Below are positions 25,696-34,731 of a stretch of DNA of 64,000 nt, piece after piece. Source of the DNA: Peloplasma aerotolerans. GTDB lineage: Bacteria; Bacillota_I; Bacilli_A; Acholeplasmatales; Acholeplasmataceae. The stretch is taken from contig NZ_JASCXW010000001.1 of assembly GCF_030012175.1 (NCBI RefSeq), positions 62,001 through 126,000 of the forward strand, written 5' to 3'. The notes under the pieces were generated by a model. The model saw only the letters and a list, made by a program, of their open reading frames with translations. It searched no databases and was not told the DNA's origin. The first letter of the stretch is position 1. Each line of letters opens with the position of its first letter. Made by a program: the position numbers and the translations under genes.

Positions 25696-27006
25696 ATGAA
25701 ATCTCCAAAAACAATCACAGTGCAAGAAGCAATCAAACTTGTTAAGTCAAACGATATCATTGTATCTGGTATGGCAGGTGCTGAACCTAAAGAATTTCTA
25801 AAGATTTTGCACATGAGTGCAAATGAAGTTAAAGGCGTTCGCGTCACAAATTGTTTACCATTTGAAAATGCTGAGTTTTTTACAAATCCTGTTTATAAAT
25901 CATCATTTTCAGTTGACAGCTGGTTCTATGCAGCATCGTTAAGAAAAGCGCATGAGAATGGAAATATAAGCTTTATACCTAATCATTTACACCTAGCTGG
26001 TCGTAAACGATTTGAACATGCAAGACCTAATTTATATGTAGGCACTGCAACACCACCTGACAAACACGGATTTGTTTCTTTGTCACTATCTAATGTCTAT
26101 GAAAAAGAAGCGTTGAGACTTGCAGATATTTCGATATTAGAAGTGAACCCAAACTTCCCAAGAACTTTTGGTGATTTAGAAGTTCACGTCAGTGAAGTCG
26201 ATTATTTAATTGAAGTCGATTATCCAGCCCCAGTACTTCCAAATATTGAGCCTAATGAAAAAGACATTAAGATTGGTAACTACATTGCTGATAAAATTAA
26301 AGACGGTTCTACATTGCAACTTGGCATTGGTGGTATACCTAATGCTGTTGCACATGCCTTATTGCATAAAAAAGATTTAGGTATTCATACCGAAATGTTT
26401 ACAACTGGTTTAATGGAGTTAGTTAAATCAGGTGCAGCAAACGGACTCAAGAAGAAAATACATAATGGTAAACATGTTTGTTGTTTCGCTTTAGGTACTC
26501 AAGAACTTTATGATTTTATTGATAACAATCCAAGTGTTCAAATTCTTAATGGTCACTACGTTAACGATCCAGCAATCATTGGACTTAATGATAACCAAGT
26601 ATCCATTAATACAACCATTGAAGTTGATCTAACTGGACAAGTGGCATCAGAGTCTATTGGACACAAACAGTTTTCAGGAACTGGTGGTCAAAGTGACACA
26701 GCAGTTGGTGCTCAAAATTCAAAAGGTGGCATGAGCTTTATAACACTCTATTCGACTGCAAATGTTAAGAATCCTGAAACAGGAGAAAGAGAAGAAATCT
26801 CTAAAATCGTTCCTTTCTTAAAACCAGGTGCAGCGGTAACATTATCTAGAGCTGATGTTGATTATGTTGTTACTGAATATGGTTGTGTCTCACTAAGGGG
26901 TACATCAATTTCAGAACGTGTAGAACTCTTAATTAGTATTGCTCATCCTAAGTTTAGAGATGAACTAAGACGTGAAGCTATTAGACTTCAATATATAGGT
27001 GCGTAA
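25696..27006 (+). CDS. Acetyl-CoA hydrolase/4-hydroxybutyrate CoA-transferase family protein
   Basis: A 436-residue class I CoA-transferase. Motifs include LQLGIGGIPNAVAHAL, then GQVASESIG with its probable catalytic glutamate (near residue 320), FSGTGGQSDTAVGAQ, and the C-terminal VVTEYGCVSLRGTSISER. The length matches Cat1/Cat2/AbfT-type enzymes, which move CoA between acetyl-CoA and short carboxylates. Coming directly after a complete importer, it is the likely activation step for the imported acid. AAAAGAGGC precedes the ATG. Substrate choice among acetate, butyrate, 4-hydroxybutyrate and similar acids cannot be read from sequence. Confidence 0.9.
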   Translation: MKSPKTITVQEAIKLVKSNDIIVSGMAGAEPKEFLKILHMSANEVKGVRVTNCLPFENAEFFTNPVYKSSFSVDSWFYAASLRKAHENGNISFIPNHLHLAGRKRFEHARPNLYVGTATPPDKHGFVSLSLSNVYEKEALRLADISILEVNPNFPRTFGDLEVHVSEVDYLIEVDYPAPVLPNIEPNEKDIKIGNYIADKIKDGSTLQLGIGGIPNAVAHALLHKKDLGIHTEMFTTGLMELVKSGAANGLKKKIHNGKHVCCFALGTQELYDFIDNNPSVQILNGHYVNDPAIIGLNDNQVSINTTIEVDLTGQVASESIGHKQFSGTGGQSDTAVGAQNSKGGMSFITLYSTANVKNPETGEREEISKIVPFLKPGAAVTLSRADVDYVVTEYGCVSLRGTSISERVELLISIAHPKFRDELRREAIRLQYIGA

Positions 27007-27008
27007 TC

Positions 27009-27830
27009 ATGGCTCTAATGAATTTTAAAGGAAGAAACATATATTATGAAGTTAACGGTACAGGAACGCCTATACTCATTTTAAACGGCATTATGATGTC
27101 TACGAAATCATGGGAACCTTTCTTGAAAAGTTTTACACATCAAAACCAATTAGTCCGTCTAGATTTTATAGATCAAGGTCAAAGTGATAAGTTAGAAAAT
27201 AGTGAATATACACAATCCATCCAAGTTGATATTATTGAAGCCTTATTAAAAGAATTAAAGATTTCAAAAATCAATATTGTAGGTATTTCATATGGCGGTG
27301 AAGTCGCGATATTATTCGCGATAAAACATCCTGAGTTAGTTGAACGTTTGGTCTTGTTCAACACAACGCCTTACACGTCACCTTGGCTACAAGAAATTGG
27401 TAGACAATGGAATGCGATTGGAAAATTAAGAGATGGTGCTACTTATTATAAGGCAACCATACCAGTCATCTATTCACCAAGTTATTATGCATCAAAATTA
27501 GACTGGATGAAAAAGCGTGAAGCATTCTTAATTCCAATCTTTTCAAATCCAGTTTTCTTAGATGCTATGGAAAGATTGACAAACAGTGCTGAATCTTATG
27601 ATGCTAGAAATGGGCTAGATCAAATTAGTGCACCAACATTGATTGTTGCTGCTGATGAAGATTACTTAACACCGATTGCAAATCAAAAAGAATTACATCA
27701 AGCAATCAAAAATTCTGAGCTTGTAATATTACCTGGAGTTGGTCATGCATCCATGTATGAAGTTCCATTACTTTTTGTAAGTTTAGTTTTAGGATTTATC
27801 AACACACTAGAAACAAAATATCAAATATAA
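27009..27830 (+). CDS. Alpha/beta-hydrolase
   Basis: A 273-residue alpha/beta-hydrolase. The nucleophile elbow is GISYGGE (Ser near residue 96), the acid is probably the Asp in AADEDYLTP, and the His is in GVGHASMYE. An oxyanion segment LNGIMMSTKSW lies near residue 25. It starts two bases after the CoA-transferase stop, with TAGGTGCG as ribosome-binding site, so it belongs to the operon. Such enzymes hydrolyse esters, lactones or thioesters; the substrate is not evident. Confidence 0.87.
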   Translation: MALMNFKGRNIYYEVNGTGTPILILNGIMMSTKSWEPFLKSFTHQNQLVRLDFIDQGQSDKLENSEYTQSIQVDIIEALLKELKISKINIVGISYGGEVAILFAIKHPELVERLVLFNTTPYTSPWLQEIGRQWNAIGKLRDGATYYKATIPVIYSPSYYASKLDWMKKREAFLIPIFSNPVFLDAMERLTNSAESYDARNGLDQISAPTLIVAADEDYLTPIANQKELHQAIKNSELVILPGVGHASMYEVPLLFVSLVLGFINTLETKYQI

Positions 27831-27847
27831 AAAAGCAGGTGAGATTT

Positions 27848-28735
27848 ATGGAAAAAAGAGAAATAGTTTTATCGAATGGAGAAGTCATCAAATACTTAGA
27901 ACAAGGTCAAGGTGAAAAAACCATTATCTTAATTCATGGTAACTTTTCATCGAGTCAGCACTTTTCACCATTCTTTGAGCGATGTCCTAAAGATATAAAA
28001 GTGCTTGCACCTGATCTAAGAGGTTATGGTGATTCAAGTTATTATCGGAGGATTTCTAGCTTGTCAGACTTCGCACAAGATATCTATTTATTCATGAAAG
28101 AAAAGGACATTAAAAAAGCTTTTATAGTTGGTTGGTCACTAGGTGGTGGAGTAGCATTAGAACTTGCTGCAGCACATCCTAAAGCTGTTGAGAAAATGGT
28201 ACTTATTAACTCGACTACACACCGAGGATATCCAATATTTAAGAAGGATAAAAACGGAGGATTTTTGGTAGGACAAACCTATGAGTCTCCAGAAGCATTA
28301 GCTAAAGATCCAATCCAAGTTGTTCCACTTTTAGAAGCTCAAAAAAATAAGAATTTTGATGTAATGAGTTATATATTTGACAAGACCATTTATACTGTTA
28401 AAAAACCTACAAAAGAACAAAACGAATTATGGATTAATGAATCGTTAAAACAAAGAAATTTAATTGATGCTGATTGGGCACTTGCAAACTTAAATATGTC
28501 GGATCAACATAACTTCTATAATGCTGGTACACAAAACATTAATAAGATTAAATGTCCTATATTACATACTTGGGGAAAGAAGGACATTGTCGTTCCTGAG
28601 TATATGGTATTGGAAAATGTAAAGGCATTAGAGAAGATATCAAAACTCGTTGTATATGAAGATTGTGGTCACTCACCATTGGTTGATGTACCTGATCAAT
28701 TGACAAAAAACATCTTAGAATTTATAAATGAATAA
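27848..28735 (+). CDS. Alpha/beta-hydrolase resembling intracellular short-chain PHA depolymerase
   Basis: A 295-residue alpha/beta-hydrolase. HGNFSSSQHF near residue 27, the elbow GWSLGGGVA (Ser near residue 96), the segment DPIQVVPLLEAQKN, then KQRNLIDADWAL, GKKDIVVP and DCGHSPLVDVPDQ closely recall the Bacillus-type intracellular short-chain polyhydroxyalkanoate depolymerase family. This is recognition from memory, not a search. Such enzymes cleave poly- or oligo-3-hydroxybutyrate. It is the last gene of the operon; no PHA synthase is present in the window. The ATG at 27848 is preferred over a GTG nine bases earlier because AGGTGAG precedes it. Confidence 0.82.
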   Translation: MEKREIVLSNGEVIKYLEQGQGEKTIILIHGNFSSSQHFSPFFERCPKDIKVLAPDLRGYGDSSYYRRISSLSDFAQDIYLFMKEKDIKKAFIVGWSLGGGVALELAAAHPKAVEKMVLINSTTHRGYPIFKKDKNGGFLVGQTYESPEALAKDPIQVVPLLEAQKNKNFDVMSYIFDKTIYTVKKPTKEQNELWINESLKQRNLIDADWALANLNMSDQHNFYNAGTQNINKIKCPILHTWGKKDIVVPEYMVLENVKALEKISKLVVYEDCGHSPLVDVPDQLTKNILEFINE

Positions 28736-28755
28736 GGGGGTAAAACCCTTTTTTT
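28734..28755 (+). terminator. Terminator of the thiolase-Liv-hydrolase operon
   Basis: AAGGG (28734-28738) pairs with CCCTT (28746-28750), followed by a T run. It overlaps the last stop codon. Confidence 0.75.
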
Positions 28756-29055
28756 GTTATATATCCTCTTATATAGATAGAAAGAAGACATTAGGAAAAA
28801 CAAACAATAAAAAATATATGTTTAGTATTTATAAACATTTTTGCTGTTTTTGATTATTTGAATTATTTCTATTTAAATTAATTTTAAGTAGGTGGATATA
28901 AAAATAAACATAATTCTAGTAGATCAAAAAGAGCTGATGATGTTATATAATAATAGTAGATGTAAGGTATGTATCCTAGCAAATTAAATAGTTGATCGAA
29001 TCAAATCCATCATGACATCAGAATCTTAAACAATAAAAACGAACTGTAATTAGAT

Positions 29056-29446
29056 CAATGGATAAAAACAAAAGATGTGAAATACGATATAGTAGATCAT
29101 TTGAAAATTCTATGTGAGAAAAATACAATCGCGTATAAAAATCAATTCTGATAAAAATCTACATATCAAAAATTTTGAGAATCATAAAATAGGAATACCT
29201 GAAACCTCCAATAACAAAAGGTAACAATTTGTAAGTGACAAGAAATCTAAGTTTACAAAAATCAAACTTTACAGTTACATCCATAAACTATGATTGTCAA
29301 ATTTTATAAAACGAAAATAAAGGTCATCGCAATTATGCAAATTTAGACAACGTGATTTGAGCAATCGAATTTTTATAAACAGTACATTGACCAATTCTAA
29401 ATCATACACACATGTATACCCATCAAAAGAAGAAGAACTTGAGTGA
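29056..29446 (+). pseudogene. Decayed phage-type tyrosine integrase (candidate)
   Basis: Three degenerate fragments lie in order on plus with frameshifts and stops. At 29059 onward, WIKTKDVKYDIVDHLK and, after a shift, KNLHIKNFENHKI resemble the integrase core-binding domain. At 29319-29378, KGHRNYANLDNVI then AIEFL resembles the catalytic RHSHASLLIxNGV..AI segment. At 29405-29443, YTHVYPSKEEELE closely matches the C-terminal end of many phage/ICE integrases, with the nucleophile Tyr encoded at 29405-29407. The total length is too short for a 350-residue integrase, so parts are deleted. Recognition is by eye in shifted frames, so moderate confidence only. Confidence 0.42.
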
Positions 29447-29641
29447 AACTAGAGAAAGTTCGAAAATAGCAAAAAACACTAAAATACGTAATTTCAGCCT
29501 GTGAAAGCTCCAGAAGGACAATAATACGTGTTTTATATTTTCAATCCCTTAAAACGTACTCTCCACATTCTTTATTATACTCATATCGAATATATGAGCA
29601 TATTTATCAACAATAGAAGCACCCAAAAGTGTTAACAAACA

Positions 29642-29691
29642 TATGAATGAGGAAATCATAAAGATGATTAAACCTCTATTCATACATTTTT
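29642..29691 (+). terminator. Long imperfect hairpin with T run, orphan
   Basis: TATGAAT-GAGG (29642-29652) pairs with CCTC-TATTCATA (29673-29684), and inside it AATCAT pairs with ATGATT around AAAG. A T run follows at 29687-29693. It has the form of a rho-independent terminator, but no intact gene lies upstream. It may end the decayed integrase or an unannotated small RNA. Confidence 0.5.
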
Positions 29692-29892
29692 TTAATCTTT
29701 ATTTGTTCGTATAATATATATTATGTTAACCTATAGTTAATACACTAGTTGTGCGAACATTGGGTTTTATGTGGATATGTTTGTTAATCGCTTACCTTCT
29801 AATTTCGGCTTCTTGATGGTGTGTATGGTGTGAACTATCGAAAATTGACTATTAGTAAACTTATCTTTTTCAATACTCAATAAATGGCTTTT

Positions 29893-29903
29893 TATGATAC
29901 AAT
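29893..29903 (+). promoter_or_regulatory. Extended -10 promoter of the asparaginase gene
   Basis: TATGATACAAT combines a TATG extension with TACAAT (29898-29903). Transcription would start only about ten bases before the ATG at 29919. Confidence 0.5.
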
Positions 29904-29918
29904 ATTGATGGTGATCAT

Positions 29919-30899
29919 ATGAAAAATAAGACGATTTTAATCATTTTTACTGGTGGAACCATATCCATGGCGAAAAATATTGAGACCAGTAAAACAATAC
30001 TTAAAGATAATAAAGATGAGCTCTTGCAGAGTATATCCTCGGAACTAAGCGATATTTCCTTATTGTCAATTCAGTTTTCGCTTAAACCATCTCCAGCGAT
30101 TACGCCTGAAGATATGTTTACGCTTGCTAAACTTACCAAAGAACAATTGAATAATCCTGAGATTGATGGTATCGTTATTACCCATGGAACCGATACTCTA
30201 GAGGAAACAGCTTACTTCTTGGACCTCTATTTAGACATTACAAAACCTGTAGTTTTTACAGGATCTATGCGCAACTTTTCAGAGCTTGGATTTGATGGAT
30301 TAAGTAATTTGCTTTCCTCAATTCTTGTCGCTGCGTCTCCTGAATCAACCAAAAGAGGTGTTGTTGTGATGATGAATGACGAGATCAATTCTGCAGCTGA
30401 AGTTACAAAATCTCACACTTTAGCACTTGATACTTTCAAGTCAATGGAGTTTGGTCCTATCGGAATTGTTGAGCAAGAGAACGTTTTATACTATAGACAA
30501 ACACATTATCCACGCGTTTTATTATCTCCAAAATATATCATCCCTGAAATTGAAATTGTTAAAGTCTACTCAGGATCTAGTTCACTTATACTAAACTTAC
30601 TTATAGACAGTCATGTAAAAGGAATTGTTCTCGAAGCACTAGGCAGAGGTAACGTTCCTCCACAAATGATACCTGGTATAACAAGGGCAATTGAAAAGGG
30701 TATTCCTGTTCTTATAACTTCTCGATGCCCGAAAGGTAGAGTACTTGATAGCTACGGATATGAAGGTGGTGGACATCACCTCAAACAACTTGGTGTAATT
30801 TTTACTAATAATCTATCAAGTCAAAAAGCGAGAATTAAATTAATGCTTGCATTAGGTATGACAAGTGACCTTACAAAACTAGTCCAATATTTTAAATGA
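29919..30899 (+). CDS. L-asparaginase
   Basis: A 326-residue asparaginase/glutaminase family enzyme converting asparagine to aspartate and ammonia. The first catalytic Thr lies in FTGGTIS (near residue 13), and the second motif is THGTDTLEETAYFLD (near residues 89-103), supplying Thr, Asp and the adjacent catalytic relay. There is no signal peptide, so it acts in the cytoplasm (type I-like). The ribosome-binding site is weak (GGTGAT). It lies downstream of the gene desert and 16 bases before a membrane-protein gene, probably co-transcribed. Its codon use looks slightly less AT-biased than neighbouring genes, though this was not computed. Confidence 0.92.
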   Translation: MKNKTILIIFTGGTISMAKNIETSKTILKDNKDELLQSISSELSDISLLSIQFSLKPSPAITPEDMFTLAKLTKEQLNNPEIDGIVITHGTDTLEETAYFLDLYLDITKPVVFTGSMRNFSELGFDGLSNLLSSILVAASPESTKRGVVVMMNDEINSAAEVTKSHTLALDTFKSMEFGPIGIVEQENVLYYRQTHYPRVLLSPKYIIPEIEIVKVYSGSSSLILNLLIDSHVKGIVLEALGRGNVPPQMIPGITRAIEKGIPVLITSRCPKGRVLDSYGYEGGGHHLKQLGVIFTNNLSSQKARIKLMLALGMTSDLTKLVQYFK

Positions 30900-30915
30900 G
30901 ATTGAGTGATGAATA

Positions 30916-31599
30916 TTGAGTAACGCATATCTTAAAATTAGAAACAATGATTACCTAAAATTTTATTATTCTCTTTTCGTTTTTCTATGGGGAATTACAG
31001 GTATTGTACTTCTCATTTTAAGAGCACTTTTAGCGGAAGATACTTCCGCTTCATTTATTATTACAGCGACATATTTTACAACTCAAAGTAATGTGTTAAT
31101 CACAATCATTTCATTACTAGTTCTTCTAGGATTTTCAAAAAAATATTGGTTTAAATATCTGTCTTTTATTGGACTGATAAACATAGTTATTACATGTCTC
31201 ATTTTTCATATATTGCTTGTGCCATATATGACAGAAGTTTCATTTTTACAGCAAGTATTACATACGATTATTCCCATCCTTTATTTCGGTCTATACTTCA
31301 TCTTTTTAGATGACCAAATCCAGTACAAGTATTTTTGGATTTCCTTGATTCACCCACTTATTTTCCTTCTATTTTTATACACATTAATCGAACCAATATT
31401 CGGTGATATGTTTGAAAACATGTTAGGTGATATATCAGGTATTAGATATGTATACCCTTTCTTGGATCCTGGAAATTATGAAAGAAGTTTTCTCGGTTTG
31501 ATAGGTTTTATTTTTGGTATACTAACACCAATCATATGTACTACATCTCTTTTAATCATTTATTTTAAACGACTATTTGATAAAAAATTCAATCAATAA
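30916..31599 (+). CDS. Pr6Pr-family membrane protein
   Basis: A 227-residue protein with six hydrophobic segments. The YFTTQSNVLI motif near residue 52, an HILLVPYM segment near residue 98, a second histidine in VLHTIIP (near residue 116) and a YPFLDP motif near residue 175 match the Pr6Pr (FAR-17a/AIG1-like) group. Eukaryotic members of the wider family hydrolyse fatty-acid esters via conserved Thr and His; a bacterial role is unproved. The only plausible start is TTG at 30916, with GAGTGATG upstream, 16 bases after the asparaginase stop. A terminator follows. Confidence 0.75.
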   Translation: MSNAYLKIRNNDYLKFYYSLFVFLWGITGIVLLILRALLAEDTSASFIITATYFTTQSNVLITIISLLVLLGFSKKYWFKYLSFIGLINIVITCLIFHILLVPYMTEVSFLQQVLHTIIPILYFGLYFIFLDDQIQYKYFWISLIHPLIFLLFLYTLIEPIFGDMFENMLGDISGIRYVYPFLDPGNYERSFLGLIGFIFGILTPIICTTSLLIIYFKRLFDKKFNQ

Positions 31600-31608
31600 G
31601 AACATGAA

Positions 31609-31648
31609 AAAAAGACTATTTTAACATGAAAATTAATAGTCTTCTTTT
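31609..31648. terminator. Bidirectional terminator between convergent genes
   Basis: AGACTATT (31613-31620) pairs with AATAGTCT (31635-31642), flanked by an A run before and TTCTTTT after. It serves the Pr6Pr gene on plus and the coiled-coil protein gene on minus. Confidence 0.75.
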
Positions 31649-31674
31649 GTTATATTTGATTGTATTATTAAAAA

Positions 31675-32643
31675 TTATTTCCCATCTTCCTCATCTATTT
31701 TCGACGATTTTCCCTGTGTGCTATCTTCTTCAGCATTAACTTTTTCTTCATTCAACTTCGCTTTTTGAGCATCATCTTTAACTGTTTTTTTATCAGATTC
31801 AATCTTTTCTTCTGAGGCTATTTTTGCTTCTTTCTCATCGTTTCGTTCATCTTCTTTACGTTGCAATGCAGCTTGTCTAACGTCAACACCTTTAGCTTTT
31901 CTTTCCTCATTGATTCGTGCTTCTACTTCAACCATTTCTTTTTCATGTCTTTCTTCATCAGCTAAAAGTTGCATTTCAATTTGATGTTTTTTCTCTTTTT
32001 TTCTAATCTCAACTCTAACTTCTCGCTCTTTAAATTTACGGTTTGTCCATACTCTAAATGCTCTTACACCTTTAGTTATTGGACTAAAAATAAACTTAAA
32101 TGCAAGTCCGATCCGTTCGAAAAACAGGTAATTACCGCTCTCGAATCTTTCACGTTTTGCTTCTTTTCTTGCTAATTTTCTTTCAGTTCTCATTATTTTT
32201 TTTAGCATCCTCATGCTGTTTTTTGCTTTCTTGAAACTACGTCTTCCTAGTGTATCTTCAACATAAATACTAACCCTTTTAACTCTATCACTTGTACCTA
32301 ATACAAACGATCTCAAGTCTTTCAAAGGGATAGAAATCTTATGCGTATTTCTAGCAAGCACCATAATTCCTTCCTCGTTAAGAGGTAACAAAACCTTCTT
32401 GTAGACAAACCCAATTCCACCGGTTTCTACATTCACAAAACTCGTGTTTGCGATGATAATGTCAACGACATCTTCACCGTCTCTAACCAATAAATCCTCT
32501 GTTAAGTTTAAAGCTCTTTTTCCAATTAAGTTTAAAACTCTTTGTACTTTTCCGATTGTAAATATTGAAAATACTAACAAGAAAAACAAAGTAATAAATA
32601 TAATTAGAAACTCTGGTTCTAACTCCTGAATCCATTCTAGCAT
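31675..32643 (-). CDS. Membrane-anchored protein with long charged coiled-coil tail, function unknown
   Basis: A 322-residue protein I do not recognise. One N-terminal membrane helix (about residues 10-32, LIIFITLFFLLVFSIFTIG) is followed by a roughly 90-residue globular-looking region (DLLVRDGEDVVDIIIANTS..). After that comes a very basic, then Lys/Glu-rich helical tail from about residue 140 to the end, with many EE/KK/ER repeats. It resembles no catalytic family. GGAGG lies nine bases before the ATG at 32643. An alternative ATG six bases earlier forms an ATGA overlap with the deoB stop. Either way it is translationally linked to deoB. Confidence 0.75.
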   Translation of the reverse strand: MLEWIQELEPEFLIIFITLFFLLVFSIFTIGKVQRVLNLIGKRALNLTEDLLVRDGEDVVDIIIANTSFVNVETGGIGFVYKKVLLPLNEEGIMVLARNTHKISIPLKDLRSFVLGTSDRVKRVSIYVEDTLGRRSFKKAKNSMRMLKKIMRTERKLARKEAKRERFESGNYLFFERIGLAFKFIFSPITKGVRAFRVWTNRKFKEREVRVEIRKKEKKHQIEMQLLADEERHEKEMVEVEARINEERKAKGVDVRQAALQRKEDERNDEKEAKIASEEKIESDKKTVKDDAQKAKLNEEKVNAEEDSTQGKSSKIDEEDGK

Positions 32644-32645
32644 AA

Positions 32646-33827
32646 TCATTTACCTCCGATATGCTTCAAAAACGAGCTTCCATTTTTCGGTTTCTCGGTT
32701 CCAAAATTGTCAGCAATTGTATAACCAACATCCGCAAAAGTTTTCAATATCGGCATCTTGTTACCGACCAAATATTTCTTAGAATAGACAAGTAATGGAA
32801 CGTATTCCCTTGTATGATCTGTCCCAGGTGCTGTAGGGTCATTTCCATGATCTGCAGTCAAAATTAGTAAGTCATCTTCTTTAAGCTCTTTAATTAATTT
32901 AGGAAGTTGTTCATCAAATTTTTCTATAGCTTTGCCATAACCTAGTGGGTCTCTACGGTGACCATATAGTGCATCAAAGTCCACTAAATTTAAGAAGCAT
33001 AATCCTGTAAACTCTCGTTTTGCGGTTTTTGTAACTTGTCTCATTCCGTCATCATTAGAGACAGTTTTACTATATTCTGTTATACCATAACCATCAAAAA
33101 TATCGTTGATTTTCCCCAATGCAATGACGTCATATCCTGCTTCACTCAAAAAGTTAAGTGTTGTTTTTTCACTTGGTTTTAAAGCATAATCATGTCTATT
33201 TGAAGTTCTTGCAAAATCTTTTTTGTTCTTTCCTTTGAATGGTCTTGCGATAACTCTACCGACTTTCCATTCTGGTTTCATCGTTATTTCTCTTGCTATT
33301 TCACAAATTCGATATTGTTCTTCAATCGGAATAATGTCTTCATGCATCGCAATTTGTAACACTGAATCAGCGGAAGTATAGACGATTATATCTCCAGTTT
33401 TCATGTGTTGTTCACCAAGTTCTTTGATGATTTCCGTACCTGATGCACTAACATTCCCAATTATTTTCCGACCTGTCTTTTTTTCTAGTTCATCAATTAA
33501 TGCTTTAGGAAATCCTGTTTCAGTGAAGGTTTGAAAAGGTTTAGTTATGTATAAACCCATCAATTCCCAGTGACCTGTCATGGTATCCTTACCTAAAGAT
33601 GCTTCCTGCATTTTTGTAAAAAAAGCTTTTGGTGTATCTACTGGTTCTACATTTTTAATAGGAGCAATATTACCTAAACCAAACCCTTGTAAATTAGGTA
33701 TATTTAGGTTCATAAACTCTGCAATATGTCCTAGTGTATTAGCTCCTTCATCGTTATAAGCTTTAGCATCTGGAGCTTCTCCAATTCCCAAACTATCCAA
33801 GATGATTAAAAATATTCTATTATACAT
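32646..33827 (-). CDS. deoB: Phosphopentomutase DeoB
   Basis: A 393-residue alkaline-phosphatase-superfamily mutase interconverting (deoxy)ribose 1- and 5-phosphates in nucleoside breakdown. The metal and phosphate motifs are [13 protein letters not shown] (near residues 8-20), KDTMTGHWE with the phosphorylated Thr (near 85-93), and [19 protein letters not shown] (near 320-338). The length is normal. It follows xerD with an 8-base overlap, the order seen in Bacillus (ripX-drm), and precedes the membrane coiled-coil gene. AGGAAGAAC lies before the ATG. Confidence 0.95.
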   Translation of the reverse strand: MYNRIFLIILDSLGIGEAPDAKAYNDEGANTLGHIAEFMNLNIPNLQGFGLGNIAPIKNVEPVDTPKAFFTKMQEASLGKDTMTGHWELMGLYITKPFQTFTETGFPKALIDELEKKTGRKIIGNVSASGTEIIKELGEQHMKTGDIIVYTSADSVLQIAMHEDIIPIEEQYRICEIAREITMKPEWKVGRVIARPFKGKNKKDFARTSNRHDYALKPSEKTTLNFLSEAGYDVIALGKINDIFDGYGITEYSKTVSNDDGMRQVTKTAKREFTGLCFLNLVDFDALYGHRRDPLGYGKAIEKFDEQLPKLIKELKEDDLLILTADHGNDPTAPGTDHTREYVPLLVYSKKYLVGNKMPILKTFADVGYTIADNFGTEKPKNGSSFLKHIGGK

Positions 33828-34731
33828 GTTCTTCCTCCTTCTTTTGAGCGCGTGGATGTGCGCCTTTATAAATCTCTTTTATTCTTTTTTGACTTATGTG
33901 TGTATATATTTGAGTTGTTGATATATCCTCATGACCTAATAATGACTGCAAAGTCCTTAAGTCCATACCATTTTCCAATAGGTGTGTGGCAAATGAATGC
34001 CTAAGCGTATGTGGTGAACAATCAGTTTCAACACCAGCATCTTGAGCAAGTCTTTTCAATACCTTAAAGAAGCCTTGTCTCGATAATCGCTGTCCATTTT
34101 GATTCACAAACAGATAATTAACCTTTGTATCTGCTATAAGTTGATCTCTAGATTTAACGATATAATTTCTTAATGCAATTGTTGACATATCAGAAATAGG
34201 TACCATACGTTCTTTACTACCTTTGCCTTTAACCATAATGTATCCTTGGTTTAAATGAATGTCTTCCATGAGTATATCTAAGAGCTCACTAACTCTTAAT
34301 CCTGAACCATAAATTAGTTCTAATAAAGCTAGGTTTCTTAACCCTAAAGGTTTACTTTTATCGACTTGTTCTAGGATTGCTACAACCTCATCTACCGATA
34401 AAACCTTAGGTAAAGACTTTTGAACTTTAGGCGACACTATTTTTTTTGTAATATCTTCTTCAATCTCATTTTCAATACTTAAAAAATGATGAAAACTCTT
34501 GAGTGCTGTCAACTTTCTTGCTAAACTCTTAGATCCAACTTGTTTCTTTAAACTTTTTAGGAATCCTTCAATATGTTTTTTTTCGATATCTCTAGGTTTA
34601 GTAATTGAATGATATTTTTCCAGAAATAGTGCATATTGTTTTAAATCTCTTAAGTAGGACTCAATGGTATTTTTACTAGAACCTTTTTCGTTTTTTAAAT
34701 AATACTCAAAATCTTTTAACAAATATTTCAT
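33820..34731 (-). CDS. xerD: Tyrosine recombinase XerD
   Basis: A 303-residue chromosome-dimer-resolving recombinase. The N-terminal core-binding domain covers residues 1-85. The catalytic set is visible: Arg in [10 protein letters not shown], Lys in [40 protein letters not shown] with the nucleophile Tyr. The position ahead of deoB favours XerD over XerC. The ATG overlaps the hemW stop as ATGA. GGTG is the only ribosome-binding element, consistent with coupling. Confidence 0.93.
   Translation of the reverse strand: MKYLLKDFEYYLKNEKGSSKNTIESYLRDLKQYALFLEKYHSITKPRDIEKKHIEGFLKSLKKQVGSKSLARKLTALKSFHHFLSIENEIEEDITKKIVSPKVQKSLPKVLSVDEVVAILEQVDKSKPLGLRNLALLELIYGSGLRVSELLDILMEDIHLNQGYIMVKGKGSKERMVPISDMSTIALRNYIVKSRDQLIADTKVNYLFVNQNGQRLSRQGFFKVLKRLAQDAGVETDCSPHTLRHSFATHLLENGMDLRTLQSLLGHEDISTTQIYTHISQKRIKEIYKGAHPRAQKKEEEHV

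Larger units (their letters stand above)
28756..29918. other. 1.16-kb gene-free region
   Basis: No intact reading frame longer than a few dozen codons is present. The stretch is A-rich, with frequent stops in all frames. It holds a candidate integrase relic (29056-29446), a long hairpin with a T run (29642-29691) and the promoter of the asparaginase gene at its right end. It looks like decaying mobile-element DNA. Confidence 0.7.

Noticed and set aside
29056-29230. XRE-type repressor relic in the gene desert
   Set aside because: The fragment KYDIVDHLKILCEKN can be read as a helix-turn-helix start, but it fits the integrase core-binding domain as well and lies in order with better integrase fragments. 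The XRE reading was dropped.
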